DNA of 64,000 nt, from contig NZ_SMZK01000001.1 in NCBI RefSeq assembly GCF_005938085.1, positions 2,971,200-3,035,199 on the forward strand. Reading direction: 5' to 3'. This stretch comes from Haloterrigena sp. H1. GTDB taxonomy: Archaea; Halobacteriota; Halobacteria; Halobacteriales; Natrialbaceae. This document shows positions 42,514 through 50,760 of the stretch, piece by piece. Each line of letters begins with the position of its first letter. Within the stretch, counting starts at the first letter, position 1. The notes beneath the pieces were generated by a model. That model saw nothing but the letters and a program-made list of their open reading frames with translations. It made no database searches and was not told the origin of the DNA. The position numbers and the translations under genes were made by a program.

Positions 42514-42555
42514 CCGGGTTACACGGCTCTCGTAATACTCGAGCCGTGTGCCCGG
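42514..42555. terminator. Hairpin 2 between the convergent genes
   Basis: ACACGGCTC (42521-42529) pairs with GAGCCGTGT (42541-42549), extended by CCGGG and CCCGG outside with one or two unpaired bases. It sits between two converging genes and could act as a two-way transcription terminator. Confidence 0.4.
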
Positions 42556-42566
42556 TCAGTGAGCCC

Positions 42567-42594
42567 AGAACCGTCGCGCAGCTTGTGCGGTTCT
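42567..42594. terminator. Hairpin 3 near the end of the 2-hydroxyacid dehydrogenase gene
   Basis: AGAACCG (42567-42573) pairs with CGGTTCT (42588-42594) around a 14-nt loop. It lies just past the stop codon of the minus-strand gene (42620) and is followed by TCCCTATTATAGG. Confidence 0.35.
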
Positions 42595-42619
42595 CCCTAT
42601 TATAGGTTCCCAACTGGTG

Positions 42620-43549
42620 TCAGACCACGCGATTGGTAAACTCCGCTCCCGTCTCGAGGCGCGCGACGTTCTCGCGGACGATCTCGCCCACGTCACGGTA
42701 GTAGTCCCGCGTGTAGGCCGCAGCGTGGGGCGAAACGATGACCTCGTCCATCCCCCACAGCGGCGATGAGTCGGGCAAGGGTTCCTCCTCGAAGACGTCC
42801 AGCGCCGCCCCAGCAAGCTCGTCGGCCTCGAGTGCGTCGATCAAAGCCGGTTCGTCGACGATCGATCCGCGGGCGACGTTCACGAAGTAGGCATCATCGC
42901 GCATGGCATCGAACGCGTCCGCATCGAACAGATGGTGGGTCTCGTCGGTCAACGGGACGGTGACAATCACGAACTCGGCGTCGCCGATCACCTCGAGCAA
43001 TCGATCGTTCGCATACACCTCGTCGAAGCCGGGAACGGGGTCGCCAGAGCGCCGAACCCCTGTCACGCGAACCCCGAGCGCGCCCAGCGTCTCCGCGACG
43101 CCGCTCCCGAGGGTTCCGGTTCCGACGACACAGGCCGTCGACCCCGGGAGCGTAACGGCCTCGTCCCACTCGGGGCGCTCCCAGCGGCGCTGTTGCTGGT
43201 TCGCGACGTAGTCGTGGAGTCGCCGGGAGAACATGAGCACGTAACCCGCGACCGTCTCGCCGACGGTCCGGTCGTGGATGCCAGAACTATTCGTGAGGAT
43301 CACGTCGTTGTCCTCGAGGACGGCACGCGGAAATCGATCGAACCCTGCCTGAATCGAGTGAATCCAGTCCAACTCGAGGAACGCCTCGCGGTAGACGAGG
43401 GTGACGACCGCGTCGCAGTCGTCGATGCCATCGTCGTCGACGACCGCAGCCTCGATCGGCAGGTCGGCGAGGAAGTCCGCGAGTTCCGCCGGCGGGAACA
43501 CCGCCTCGACTGATTCGTGGACGCCGAGTCGCTCGAGTTCAAATGCCAT
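42620..43549 (-). CDS. D-2-hydroxyacid dehydrogenase, NAD(P)-dependent
   Basis: A 309-residue enzyme. VVGTGTLGSGVAETLGALG near residue 138 is the NAD(P)-binding motif, VNVARGSIVDEPALIDAL near residue 222 holds the catalytic Arg, EEEPLPDSSPLW the Glu region and SPHAAAYT near residue 272 the catalytic His. Similar halophilic enzymes reduce 2-keto acids to D-2-hydroxy acids, with either NADH or NADPH. RRSGDP follows the second strand, where basic residues favour NADP. It is cytosolic. The ATG at 43549 gives MAFELERLGVHES, as in relatives. Confidence 0.9.
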   Translation of the reverse strand: MAFELERLGVHESVEAVFPPAELADFLADLPIEAAVVDDDGIDDCDAVVTLVYREAFLELDWIHSIQAGFDRFPRAVLEDNDVILTNSSGIHDRTVGETVAGYVLMFSRRLHDYVANQQQRRWERPEWDEAVTLPGSTACVVGTGTLGSGVAETLGALGVRVTGVRRSGDPVPGFDEVYANDRLLEVIGDAEFVIVTVPLTDETHHLFDADAFDAMRDDAYFVNVARGSIVDEPALIDALEADELAGAALDVFEEEPLPDSSPLWGMDEVIVSPHAAAYTRDYYRDVGEIVRENVARLETGAEFTNRVV

Positions 43550-43791
43550 GGGCGTCGCTACGCCCGAATTGGGGTTGAAACTTCGTGTCCAAGCAACACA
43601 GCCCATTGAGAGTGGTCGTGCAAGCAGTGTTGGATCAGACAGTCAGTGACAGTGATCGCTGCCCATCGTTGTCTGTCACTCCGACCGAGAGTCCATGCGA
43701 TACAGGTCGGTTCTCGGACGGACTGCTTCCTGCAGTTACTATCACACATCACTGACATAACTATTTACAGCCGATCGTGATACGGGGGGAC

Positions 43792-43980
43792 ATGGATCCG
43801 AACGTAGCGCGACGGTGTCACGTTCTGTTCGGCGTCTCGTTGCTGTTACTGACGATTGGGGTCGGCTACTGCGTCATCGTTGGAACGTGTCTGGCGGATT
43901 TCGGAGTGGTGGTCGCGGGACTCTTCGTCGGCTGGGTCGCGTTGTTCTACTGTGTCGGGAACGCCACGGTCTGGGGATAG
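43792..43980 (+). CDS. Small two-helix membrane protein
   Basis: A 62-residue protein with two membrane helices (HVLFGVSLLLLTIGVGYCVIVG and VVVAGLFVGWVALFYCVG) separated by a short loop TCLADFG. The start at ATG 43792 is supported by AACTATTTACAG at 43759-43770, ~27 nt upstream. It has three Cys in or near the helices. No family recognised; small proteins like this are common in haloarchaea and their role is unknown. Confidence 0.6.
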   Translation: MDPNVARRCHVLFGVSLLLLTIGVGYCVIVGTCLADFGVVVAGLFVGWVALFYCVGNATVWG

Positions 43981-44122
43981 AGAGGCCGTCTCGCGCGAAC
44001 GTCACACACGACAGACTGCCGACGGTGACCAAGACGGTTCACGAAGAATGGCGGCTCGGGGAAAATCCCTCGTCACAAGGGGCTCGGTGGGGGTAACACT
44101 TCGTCACGGCCGCCATGCGCCG

Positions 44123-45505
44123 CTACTCCCTCTGGGGGTTTCGATCTGTCGCTTCTGGATCCGTCGGCTCCCCGCCGTCACGCCAGGCCTCGAGGTCGCG
44201 CAGTTCCTCAGCCACGTTCTCGATGTCCCCGGGCTCGAGCGCCCCACGTTCAGTACTGACCTCGGTCACGCAGTCGGCGGGTGTCACGTCGAAAGTCGGA
44301 TTCAGCACGTCGACGGCTGCGTCACCATCGTAAACCGCGGTTCGATCGCCGGACTCGAGGTTGACGTCCTCGCGGGTCGAGACCTTATCCGTGGCCGCGA
44401 CGACCGTGACCGGAACCCCCTCACGGGCAGCAGCAATCGCCATCACGCGCGTGCCGGTCTTGTTCACCACGGCACCGTCGGGCAAGACGGTATCCGCGCC
44501 GACGACCACTCGTTCGATGTCCTCGCGTGCGAGCGCGTGTGCGATCGCCGCGTCGGTGTGGACCGTGACGGTGCTGTCGGTCGTCTCGGCCACCTCCTCC
44601 GCGACGGCGATCCCTTCACAGGCCGGTCGCGATTCCGCGACGAACACCCGCGCGGGGTCGCCCTGCCCGAGCGCCTCGAGAACCGTCCCCGACCGCGAGA
44701 GCGTCGCGACGCTGCCATCGATGCGCTCGGCGGCGGTTGCCGCAGCGTCCGTATCGGCCGCGAGCGCGCGGTCGATCCCCGACAGCGCCGCGTCGTGGAC
44801 GGCCGGTGCGCTCCCGTCTCCACCATCCGCGTCGGCCATCACCCGGTTCACTCGATTGCGGAGCACGGCCATCGACGGCCGTGCCTCGAGCAATCGACCA
44901 GCGAGTTCAGCGAGTTCGTCCCACTCGCCGTCGGGATCAGCGCCAAACTCACGTCGCTCGGCGACGAGCAACCCCGCTCGATCGCGCAGCACCTCGAGTG
45001 TACGCACCGACAGGTATGCAGCGCCGTGGTCGTCGTCGGCCGCGATCGATCGGACGGTGGGGGCGACGCGCTCGTAGGCGGCCCACAGCTTCGGCACCGT
45101 CTCGCGTTCGTCGCCGACTCCCTCGAGGATCGTCGTCGGAGGGACCCACTCAGCGGTGTCGTGTTCCTCGCTGAGTTCGATCTCGCGGGTCTCGCAGTCG
45201 AACAGATAGGGGTGGACGATCCACGCGCGCTCGAGGTCGGGGTCCTCGAATTCGACTGGCCGTCCGGAGCGGACGAGCGAGACAGCATCGGGCTCGAGAC
45301 CCGTTTCCTCGCGGATCTCGACGGAGACCTGGTCGTCGGGTTGGCCCTCCGCGAATCCGGAGACGCCACCCCACTGGCCGGTGTAGGTGCCGACCGTATC
45401 GCTCCGACGGAGCAACAGGATCTCGCCGCGGTGTCGGAGAAACGCGGTGACGACGTGGCTCGCGGTCGAATCGTCATCGGCGTCGCTCCCTCTGTGTTCG
45501 GTCAT
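44123..45505 (-). CDS. NUDIX hydrolase fused to an eIF2B/ribose-1,5-bisphosphate isomerase-like domain
   Basis: The protein has 460 residues in two domains. Residues ~15-160 are a NUDIX fold (VTAFLRHRGEILLLRRS; GGVSGFAEGQ ... EIREETGL), with the first Arg of the classic box replaced by Val. Residues ~170-450 resemble the eIF2B-alpha/R15P-isomerase family: VFVAESRPACEGIAVAEEV, GADTVLPDGAVVNKTGT and NPTFDVTPADCVTEVSTERG. R15P isomerase acts in archaeal nucleotide salvage; the fusion could couple cleavage of a nucleotide-sugar-type compound to use of its sugar. The ATG at 45505 was chosen over an impossible long extension antisense to the next gene. Confidence 0.85.
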   Translation of the reverse strand: MTEHRGSDADDDSTASHVVTAFLRHRGEILLLRRSDTVGTYTGQWGGVSGFAEGQPDDQVSVEIREETGLEPDAVSLVRSGRPVEFEDPDLERAWIVHPYLFDCETREIELSEEHDTAEWVPPTTILEGVGDERETVPKLWAAYERVAPTVRSIAADDDHGAAYLSVRTLEVLRDRAGLLVAERREFGADPDGEWDELAELAGRLLEARPSMAVLRNRVNRVMADADGGDGSAPAVHDAALSGIDRALAADTDAAATAAERIDGSVATLSRSGTVLEALGQGDPARVFVAESRPACEGIAVAEEVAETTDSTVTVHTDAAIAHALAREDIERVVVGADTVLPDGAVVNKTGTRVMAIAAAREGVPVTVVAATDKVSTREDVNLESGDRTAVYDGDAAVDVLNPTFDVTPADCVTEVSTERGALEPGDIENVAEELRDLEAWRDGGEPTDPEATDRNPQRE

Positions 45506-45565
45506 ACGCGGGGAGACGAGCGCGCGGGGGGAATCGCTTTCGGGGCTGGCCGTCGGAGGTCTACT

Positions 45566-46066
45566 ATGCCACGAGTTGCGATCGTCTCCGACACGCACGT
45601 CCCCTCCCGCGAGCGCGCCGTCCCCGACTGGGTCGGCGACGAACTCGAGCGGGCCGACCACGTGATCCATGCGGGCGATTTCGACTCCCAACGGGCCTAC
45701 GACCGGATCACAGCCCTCGCGAACGGCAACCTGACCGCCGTTCGCGGGAACACCGATCCGCCAACGCTCGAGGTCCCCCACACCGACACGCTCGAGATCG
45801 GCGGGGTGACGTTCGCAGTGACCCACGGGGCCGGCTCGCCGGCGAGCTGGCGGCAACGAGTCGTCGAGACCGCACGCATCGAAGCGACCACTGCCGACCC
45901 GGTCGCCGTCGCAGGCCATACCCACGAGGTCGTCGACACGACCGTCGACGGCCTGCGGGTGCTCAACCCCGGCAGCGCGACCGGCGCGGCACCAGCCGAC
46001 CGCGCGACGATGTACGTTGCGACCGTCGTGGACGGGGATCTGACGGTCGAAGTACGGACCGAGTGA
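45566..46066 (+). CDS. YfcE/MJ0936-type calcineurin-like phosphodiesterase
   Basis: A 166-residue metallophosphoesterase. IVSDTHVP at the N terminus, HAGDF near residue 36, VRGNTD near residue 60, VTHG near residue 88 and AGHTHEV near residue 120 form the two-metal site of the family. These small enzymes hydrolyse phosphodiesters or are paralogues of Vps29. GGAGGT at 45555-45560, 5 nt before the ATG, is a rare Shine-Dalgarno site and fixes the start at 45566. The gene is divergent from the NUDIX fusion (60 nt apart), so they may share regulation. Confidence 0.9.
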   Translation: MPRVAIVSDTHVPSRERAVPDWVGDELERADHVIHAGDFDSQRAYDRITALANGNLTAVRGNTDPPTLEVPHTDTLEIGGVTFAVTHGAGSPASWRQRVVETARIEATTADPVAVAGHTHEVVDTTVDGLRVLNPGSATGAAPADRATMYVATVVDGDLTVEVRTE

Positions 46067-46138
46067 GCCCCGGCGGCACCCGGCACCCGAGATACCGAGT
46101 GCGTGAACGATATCCGTCTCGGGTACCCCTGTGTGACT

Positions 46139-46690
46139 ATGACACAGCGAGTGACGGTATCGCTTGATGACGACTCGGCGGCGGCCCTCGAGACGCTCGT
46201 GGCGGAGACGGGGAACGGACAAAGCGAAGTAGTGCGGCGTGCTCTGACGTTCTACGCGGCGAACTTCGAGGCGGCCGACGGGGGGCCAAGCGACAACTTG
46301 GAACAGTACTATCGAATGCTCTCCTCCGGTGAACACGTCCTGCTGGACATCGACTTCCTGCACGCGTTCCTCGAGTACTGCTACAACGGTGGCGATCCCG
46401 ATCCAGCGTTCGTCGAGGCCGCCGACCGCGTCTCCGACTACCATGCCCACGAGTACGCGACCCGGTTCGAGGAGGTCGGCGACCTCCTCGAGTGGCTGTC
46501 GTTCTGTGGCTTTCTCGACGCCCGGCAAGAAGGCGAGGGCGTCTATCACCTCGTCTTTCCCTCGGAGGCGGTTCGCTGGTTCATGACGCGATTCATCGAA
46601 CGCAGCACCGTCGAGTTACCGACGGAGATCAGACTCGAGCAAGGCGTCTCGAAAGTGATCGTCACCGAGGGAGAAGGGAACGGAGACTAA
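46139..46690 (+). CDS. Ribbon-helix-helix (CopG-like) regulator
   Basis: A 183-residue protein. Residues ~1-45 are a ribbon-helix-helix DNA-binding domain (TQRVTVSLDDDSAAALETLVAETGNGQSEVVRRALTFYAANF). The remaining ~140 residues form a helical domain with HAFLEYCYNGG, DYHAHEYATRFEEVGDLLEWLSFCGFLDA; this does not look like the ACT-type nickel-sensing domain of NikR. Convergent with cbiO at a distance of 10 nt, it is a candidate metal-responsive repressor of the cbiMNQO operon, perhaps acting through the palindrome at 49135-49148. Its ligand is unknown; the His/Cys residues (YHAHEY; LSFCGF) could bind metal. Confidence 0.8.
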   Translation: MTQRVTVSLDDDSAAALETLVAETGNGQSEVVRRALTFYAANFEAADGGPSDNLEQYYRMLSSGEHVLLDIDFLHAFLEYCYNGGDPDPAFVEAADRVSDYHAHEYATRFEEVGDLLEWLSFCGFLDARQEGEGVYHLVFPSEAVRWFMTRFIERSTVELPTEIRLEQGVSKVIVTEGEGNGD

Positions 46691-46700
46691 CGGTGGCGGG

Positions 46701-47426
46701 TCACTCGGCGGGCGACGTCCACGTTTCGAAGACGTAGTTTCGCAGGCCGTATCGTTCGGCGAGCGTCTGCGAGAGCGTGTCGCCGCGGTAGTCGATGACG
46801 CCGTCTTCCAGCACCGTCACCGTATCGGCGACGGTGAGCCCGAAGCCGACGTCGTGGGTCGCGATGATCGGCGTGATACCGGCGTCAGTAAGCGACTCGA
46901 CGAATCGGACGATCGTCCGGCACCCATCACCGTCCAGCCCGGCGGTCGGTTCGTCGAGCAGCACGTACTCCGGTTCCATCGCGAGGACACCCGCCAGCGA
47001 GACGCGTTTTTTCTCGCCACCGCTCAACGTGTTACACAGACGGTCGGTCTGCCCATCGAGGTCGAACTCCGAGAGGACGCGCTCGATTTTGTCGGGCTCG
47101 TCGATCCCGGCGTTCTGCGGGCCGAACTCGACGTCCTGTTCGACCGTCGGCGCGACGATCTGGTCGTCGGGATTTTGAAAGACGAGTCCGACGCGCATGC
47201 GCAGGTCAGCAAGCGAAGCGTCGTCGTATTCGACGGGGTCGCCCCCGACGAACACGGTCCCCGAATCGGGTTCGAACAGGCCATTGAAGTGGCGCAGCAG
47301 CGTCGACTTCCCGGCACCGTTGCGACCGAAAATGACCGTCACCTCACCCGTGTGTGCCTCGAAGTTCACGCCCTCGAGGACGGGGTCGTCGCCGTGTCGA
47401 AAGCGCAAGTCGTGGGTTTCGATCAT
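46701..47426 (-). CDS. cbiO: Cobalt/nickel ECF transporter ATPase CbiO
   Basis: A 241-residue ABC ATPase. Walker [10 protein letters not shown], signature motif TLSGGEKKR, Walker [12 protein letters not shown] and switch His in ATHDVGF are all present. [15 protein letters not shown] is the Q-loop region with the acidic pair usual in ECF ATPases. It powers uptake of cobalt or nickel with CbiQ and CbiM/N. Its ATG overlaps the TGA of cbiQ by 4 nt (47423-47426), so translation is coupled. It is the last gene of the cbiMNQO operon and meets the regulator gene tail to tail. Confidence 0.95.
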   Translation of the reverse strand: MIETHDLRFRHGDDPVLEGVNFEAHTGEVTVIFGRNGAGKSTLLRHFNGLFEPDSGTVFVGGDPVEYDDASLADLRMRVGLVFQNPDDQIVAPTVEQDVEFGPQNAGIDEPDKIERVLSEFDLDGQTDRLCNTLSGGEKKRVSLAGVLAMEPEYVLLDEPTAGLDGDGCRTIVRFVESLTDAGITPIIATHDVGFGLTVADTVTVLEDGVIDYRGDTLSQTLAERYGLRNYVFETWTSPAE

Positions 47427-48151
47427 ACGGCCCACCCGGCGGTGGCGATCAGTGTGAGCACGGCAGCGACGTAACCGTGGCCCCGACTGGTGGTCCGTGC
47501 CATCGGCATCTCGCCGTTGTAGTTCCGCGCCAGCATCGCATCGTTGAGGGTTTCGGCCCGTGACATCGACTTCAAGAACACTGAAAACGCCAGCAACTTA
47601 GATGTTCGAAACGTCGTTCGGCGCGTCCGGAAGCCGAGACGCCCGCTCGCCGCGAGCTCGAGGCGACGGAGTTCGTCGAGCAGGATCTGGATGACGCGGT
47701 AGGTGAGCAGCGAGATCTCGATGACGAACTGTGGACACCGCAGCGATCGCAACGCGACAAACAGTTGCGGGACCGTCGTCGTCACGACCAGATAGCTCAA
47801 AATCGTCATCGATCCGAACGAGCGTAACCCCGTCGTTATCGATCGGTCGATTCCGGTCGAAGAGATCGAAAGCGGGCCCATCGAGACGACGGTCGGCCCG
47901 CTGGTAAACAGCGCGATGAGGATCAGACTCGGGAGCAGAAAATACACCGGGAGACGGACCACCTGCAGATAGTCGTGGCCTGTCGCATCGATACCGAGTG
48001 TCACGAAGCAGGCGAGTGCACAGATGTACGCGAGCCGACTGGGAGCGACGAGGAGCAACACCAGTGCGGCAAAGACGAAGTACGCGTTCAAGCGTCCTTC
48101 GATTCGCGAGTTCGAGGTTATCTGAATCTGTTCGAGGCTCGTGTGGTGCAT
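47423..48151 (-). CDS. cbiQ: Cobalt/nickel ECF transporter T component CbiQ
   Basis: A 242-residue membrane protein with five to six helices. [20 protein letters not shown] starts the first helix; [40 protein letters not shown] contains one of the two cytosolic coupling helices with the Ala-x-x-x-Arg-Gly-type motif, and a second lies at [23 protein letters not shown]. It joins CbiM/N to the ATPase CbiO in the membrane. The ATG at 48151 leaves a 5-nt gap to cbiN; an in-frame ATG at 48184 would overlap cbiN by 28 nt. Confidence 0.9.
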   Translation of the reverse strand: MHHTSLEQIQITSNSRIEGRLNAYFVFAALVLLLVAPSRLAYICALACFVTLGIDATGHDYLQVVRLPVYFLLPSLILIALFTSGPTVVSMGPLSISSTGIDRSITTGLRSFGSMTILSYLVVTTTVPQLFVALRSLRCPQFVIEISLLTYRVIQILLDELRRLELAASGRLGFRTRRTTFRTSKLLAFSVFLKSMSRAETLNDAMLARNYNGEMPMARTTSRGHGYVAAVLTLIATAGWAV

Positions 48152-48156
48152 GCTCA

Positions 48157-48435
48157 CTACGGCGTCTCGGACGTGGATTTCCACGGCGACGTTCGTCCGA
48201 GATAGTAGCCGATCAGGAGGCCGCCGATCGCTGCCTGAAGACTGAACAGTAAACTCTCGATCTCACCGCTTGGGGGTGTCCAGAGACTCTCGAACCACGG
48301 CTCGTAGTCCGGGTCGATAGAATCGACTTTCTCGCCTGCAGCGCCGTCGGCCCCGCCCCACGCACCCGCAGTGGTGAACGAAAAGAGGATGAGACCGATC
48401 ATGAGGAGGCCGCCCGCGACGAGCCATCGGTTCAT
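48157..48435 (-). CDS. cbiN: Cobalt transporter small subunit CbiN
   Basis: A 92-residue protein with two membrane helices (WLVAGGLLMIGLILFSFTTAG and SLLFSLQAAIGGLLIGYYLG) and an outside loop rich in Asp/Glu (DSIDPDYEPWFESLWTPPSGEIES). This plan, including the acidic loop and PW-F-S-W segment, matches CbiN, which helps load cobalt into CbiM. Its presence points to cobalt rather than nickel as the main metal. ATG overlaps the TGA of cbiM by 4 nt (48432-48435). Third-longest operon: cbiM-cbiN-cbiQ-cbiO in order. Confidence 0.9.
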   Translation of the reverse strand: MNRWLVAGGLLMIGLILFSFTTAGAWGGADGAAGEKVDSIDPDYEPWFESLWTPPSGEIESLLFSLQAAIGGLLIGYYLGRTSPWKSTSETP

Positions 48436-49094
48436 GCAGCCACCCCGAGCCGGTTTCGGACCGACTCACTCGACATGGAGATGTATCCGATCAAGCCAGC
48501 CGCGAGCGCGCCCTCGACGACCCCGATCGGGAGCTGGGTCACGGCGAAGACGCCCAAAAACGTGATCGTGGAATCGATCACGCCACTGAGTCCGGGTTCC
48601 GCCGGGAACGCGAGGGCGAGCTGAGTGGACGTGACGACGTACGTCGTCCAGTCGGCGACGAGGGCTGCAGCGAACGTCGCTTTCTGGAGGTCCGTGTGGG
48701 GCTTGACCGAGCGGTAGACGACCCAACCAAAGAGCGGGCCGATGATCCCCATCGATGTGACGTTTGCACCGAGGGTCGTGAGACCGCCGTGGCCGAGCAA
48801 CAACGTCTGATACAGCAGGACGATCGTCGAGAGGAAGGCAGTGACGGCCGGCCCGAAGAGGACGACCGAAATACCGGTGCCCGTCGGGTGTGATGTACTC
48901 CCGGTGACAGAGGGGAGTTTCAGCGCCGACAGGACGAAAATGAACGCCGCAGCGACGGCGATGTGCGCTTTGTTGACGTCCCGATCTTTCACCAGACGTG
49001 CCGTCTTCAGCGTCCCGTAGGCGACGACGGGAACCGCGATCGCGTACCACACGAGTGCCCAGAAGCCGGGCAGGAACCCTTCCATGATGTGCAT
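48432..49094 (-). CDS. cbiM: Cobalt/nickel ECF transporter substrate subunit CbiM
   Basis: A 220-residue membrane protein with about seven helices. The N terminus MHIMEGFLP is the family's metal-binding loop: His2 and the free N terminus coordinate the metal, which fixes the start at 49094 rather than at codons further upstream. LPSVTGSTSHPTGTGISVVLFGP near residue 62 is the second family motif with His, and LLLGHGGLTTLGANV near residue 100 the third. It binds Co2+ (or Ni2+) in the cell membrane. The promoter region upstream holds a 14-bp palindrome. Confidence 0.95.
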   Translation of the reverse strand: MHIMEGFLPGFWALVWYAIAVPVVAYGTLKTARLVKDRDVNKAHIAVAAAFIFVLSALKLPSVTGSTSHPTGTGISVVLFGPAVTAFLSTIVLLYQTLLLGHGGLTTLGANVTSMGIIGPLFGWVVYRSVKPHTDLQKATFAAALVADWTTYVVTSTQLALAFPAEPGLSGVIDSTITFLGVFAVTQLPIGVVEGALAAGLIGYISMSSESVRNRLGVAA

Positions 49095-49130
49095 CTGTGA
49101 TCGTTGTACTCGGAGGTATCTCACTTCCCC

Positions 49131-49148
49131 ATTAAAACAATTTTGTTT
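49131..49148 (-). promoter_or_regulatory. Promoter and possible operator of the cbiMNQO operon
   Basis: A perfect inverted repeat AAACAA-TT-TTGTTT spans 49135-49148, overlapping a TTTTAAT TATA-like box (49133-49139 on the minus strand). It lies ~40-50 nt before cbiM. This arrangement would let a bound dimeric repressor block transcription; the ribbon-helix-helix protein encoded at 46139 is a candidate. The wider gap 49149-49356 also holds three CATAC repeats (49236-49260) near the divergent Nramp-related gene. Confidence 0.5.
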
Positions 49149-49563
49149 GATCTAATACAAGCAGGATTTCCCTGCGATGGCCGTTCGAATCGCGCAAATT
49201 GAGATGTCCACTATCTCCAGGACAGGTGTCGACATCATACGGTTTCATACGCGATCATACAATTGATACAACTTCTCAGCACCACACATACCCGTATGTT
49301 CGACTCTTAACAACCCTTTTGACCGATACGGAGAGTGGTGTATGTGAATACGCATCATGGGGATTATCGACCGACTGAAAGCGATCGGCCCGGGGGCGCT
49401 CGTCGCGGCGGCGTTCGTTGGCCCGGGAACGGTAACGACTGCGAGCGTGATCGGCGCGGAGTACGCGTACGTGCTCGTGTGGACGATTGCGTTTTCGATT
49501 CTGGCGACGATCGTCCTCCAGGAGATGAGCGCACGGCTCGGGCTGATCTCCAAAGAAGGGCTA

Positions 49564-50760
49564 GTGTACTGTCAGCCGTGAGTTGAAAGGCTCATATTGT
49601 CGTGGATAGTAGGTTGGTGGCAATGACCCAGTCGACGTATCCAATCGAGTTGACCGAAGAAGAGCGAGATACACTGAACAGCATTACATCGCACGGCGTC
49701 CACCGGGCGCAGAAGATTACTCGCGCACGTATCCTCCTCCAAGCCGACGACGGTAAGAGTGACTCGGCGATCGCCGAGTCACTCGGCTGTAGCCCGAGTA
49801 CTCCGTGGCGAACACGGAAGAAGTTCCACGAACGTGACCGGCTCGAAGCCATCGAACGCAAGGATCCTGACCGCACCTACGAACGCAAACTCGACGGTGA
49901 GGACGAAGCTCACCTTATCGCCCTCGCGACCAGCGAACCGCCCGAAGGCTACTCCCAGTGGTCGCTCCGGCTTCTTGCCGACGAACTCGTTGTCCTCGAG
50001 GAGATCGACCACGAGTCGATCTCCCACGAGACCATTCGTCAAGTCCTCAAAAAAACGAACTCCAGCCTCACCGATCCAAACAGTGGGTGATTCCGCCGGG
50101 TCAAGACTCCGAGTTCGTCTATCACATGGAGGACATCCTCTCGCTCTACCGCGAACCATACGATCCAGACCGACCTCTCGTCTGTTTCGACGAGCACCCG
50201 ACACAGTTGATCAAGCACGTCAAGCAACCGCGCCCGGCAGAGCCGGGCACGGTTGCCCGTGAGGATTACCACTACGAGCGCAACGGCACCAAGAACCTGT
50301 TTCTGGCCTCCGAACCGCTCGCCGGCTGGCGAGCGGTAAGGGTCAAAGACCGACGAACCACCGAAGACTGGGTGCATTTCATCCAGCATCTCGTGGATCA
50401 GCACTACCCGGATGCGGACTGCATCCGGGTGGTGCTGGACAATCTCAACACGCACAACCCAGCTGCCTTCTACGAATATTTCGAACCGGCTGAAGCACGT
50501 CGGTTACTCGACAAGCTCGAATTCCACTTCACGCCAGTCCATGGCAGTTGGCTCAACATGGCGGAAATCGAGTTCAATACGCTGCAACAGCAGTGTCTCG
50601 ACCGACGTATTCCCGATGCGGCGACACTCCGTCAGGAGGTCGCCGCATGGAAAAAGGAACGAAACAGCGGTGAAACGGATATTGACTGGCGATTTACGAC
50701 CGACGATGCTCGCATCAAATTGAAACGCCTATATCCTTCAATTGACGCCTGACAGAGCAC
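49564..50760 (+). mobile_element. IS630-family insertion sequence
   Basis: The element is 1,197 bp and inserted at a TA dinucleotide, duplicated at 49562-49563 and 50761-50762. Imperfect ~26-bp inverted ends start GTGTACTGTCAGCCGTGAGT on the left and, read inward, GTGCTCTGTCAGGCGTCAAT on the right. It carries one transposase in two overlapping frames. Removing it together with one TA restores the reading frame of the host gene exactly, which proves the boundaries. Confidence 0.95.
49623..50752 (+). CDS. IS630-family transposase in two overlapping frames
   Basis: Frame 1 (49623-50090) encodes the N-terminal helix-turn-helix part (LTEEERDTLNSITSHG; SDSAIAESLGCSPST). Frame 2, one base back, continues to 50752 and holds the DDE core: LVCFDEHPTQ, RVVLDNLNTHNP and NMAEIEFNTL. 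The switch lies at a run of seven A (50049-50055), giving VLKK then NELQPHRSKQW, the expected family sequence. Programmed -1 slippage or transcript slippage at this run would make the full ~376-residue enzyme. This is common in IS630 elements; alternatively it is a point deletion. The codon context is CTC AAA AAA ACG. Confidence 0.85.

Noticed and set aside
42490..42600. Possible tRNA because of stacked hairpins and a GGGTT segment
   Set aside because: No cloverleaf, no T-arm GTTC-type motif in the right place and no anticodon loop; hairpins fit terminators better.
43558..43758. 66-codon minus-strand frame rich in Cys and Trp
   Set aside because: No domain, odd composition for a haloarchaeal protein, and no promoter; it lies in the gap between two well-supported genes.
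45506..46549. Long minus-strand extension of the NUDIX fusion gene
   Set aside because: It would run antisense through the phosphodiesterase and regulator genes; the NUDIX domain starts at the ATG at 45505.
49231..49265. CATAC repeats as a CRISPR-like or repeat array
   Set aside because: Only three short, unevenly spaced copies; at most a regulator site between divergent genes.
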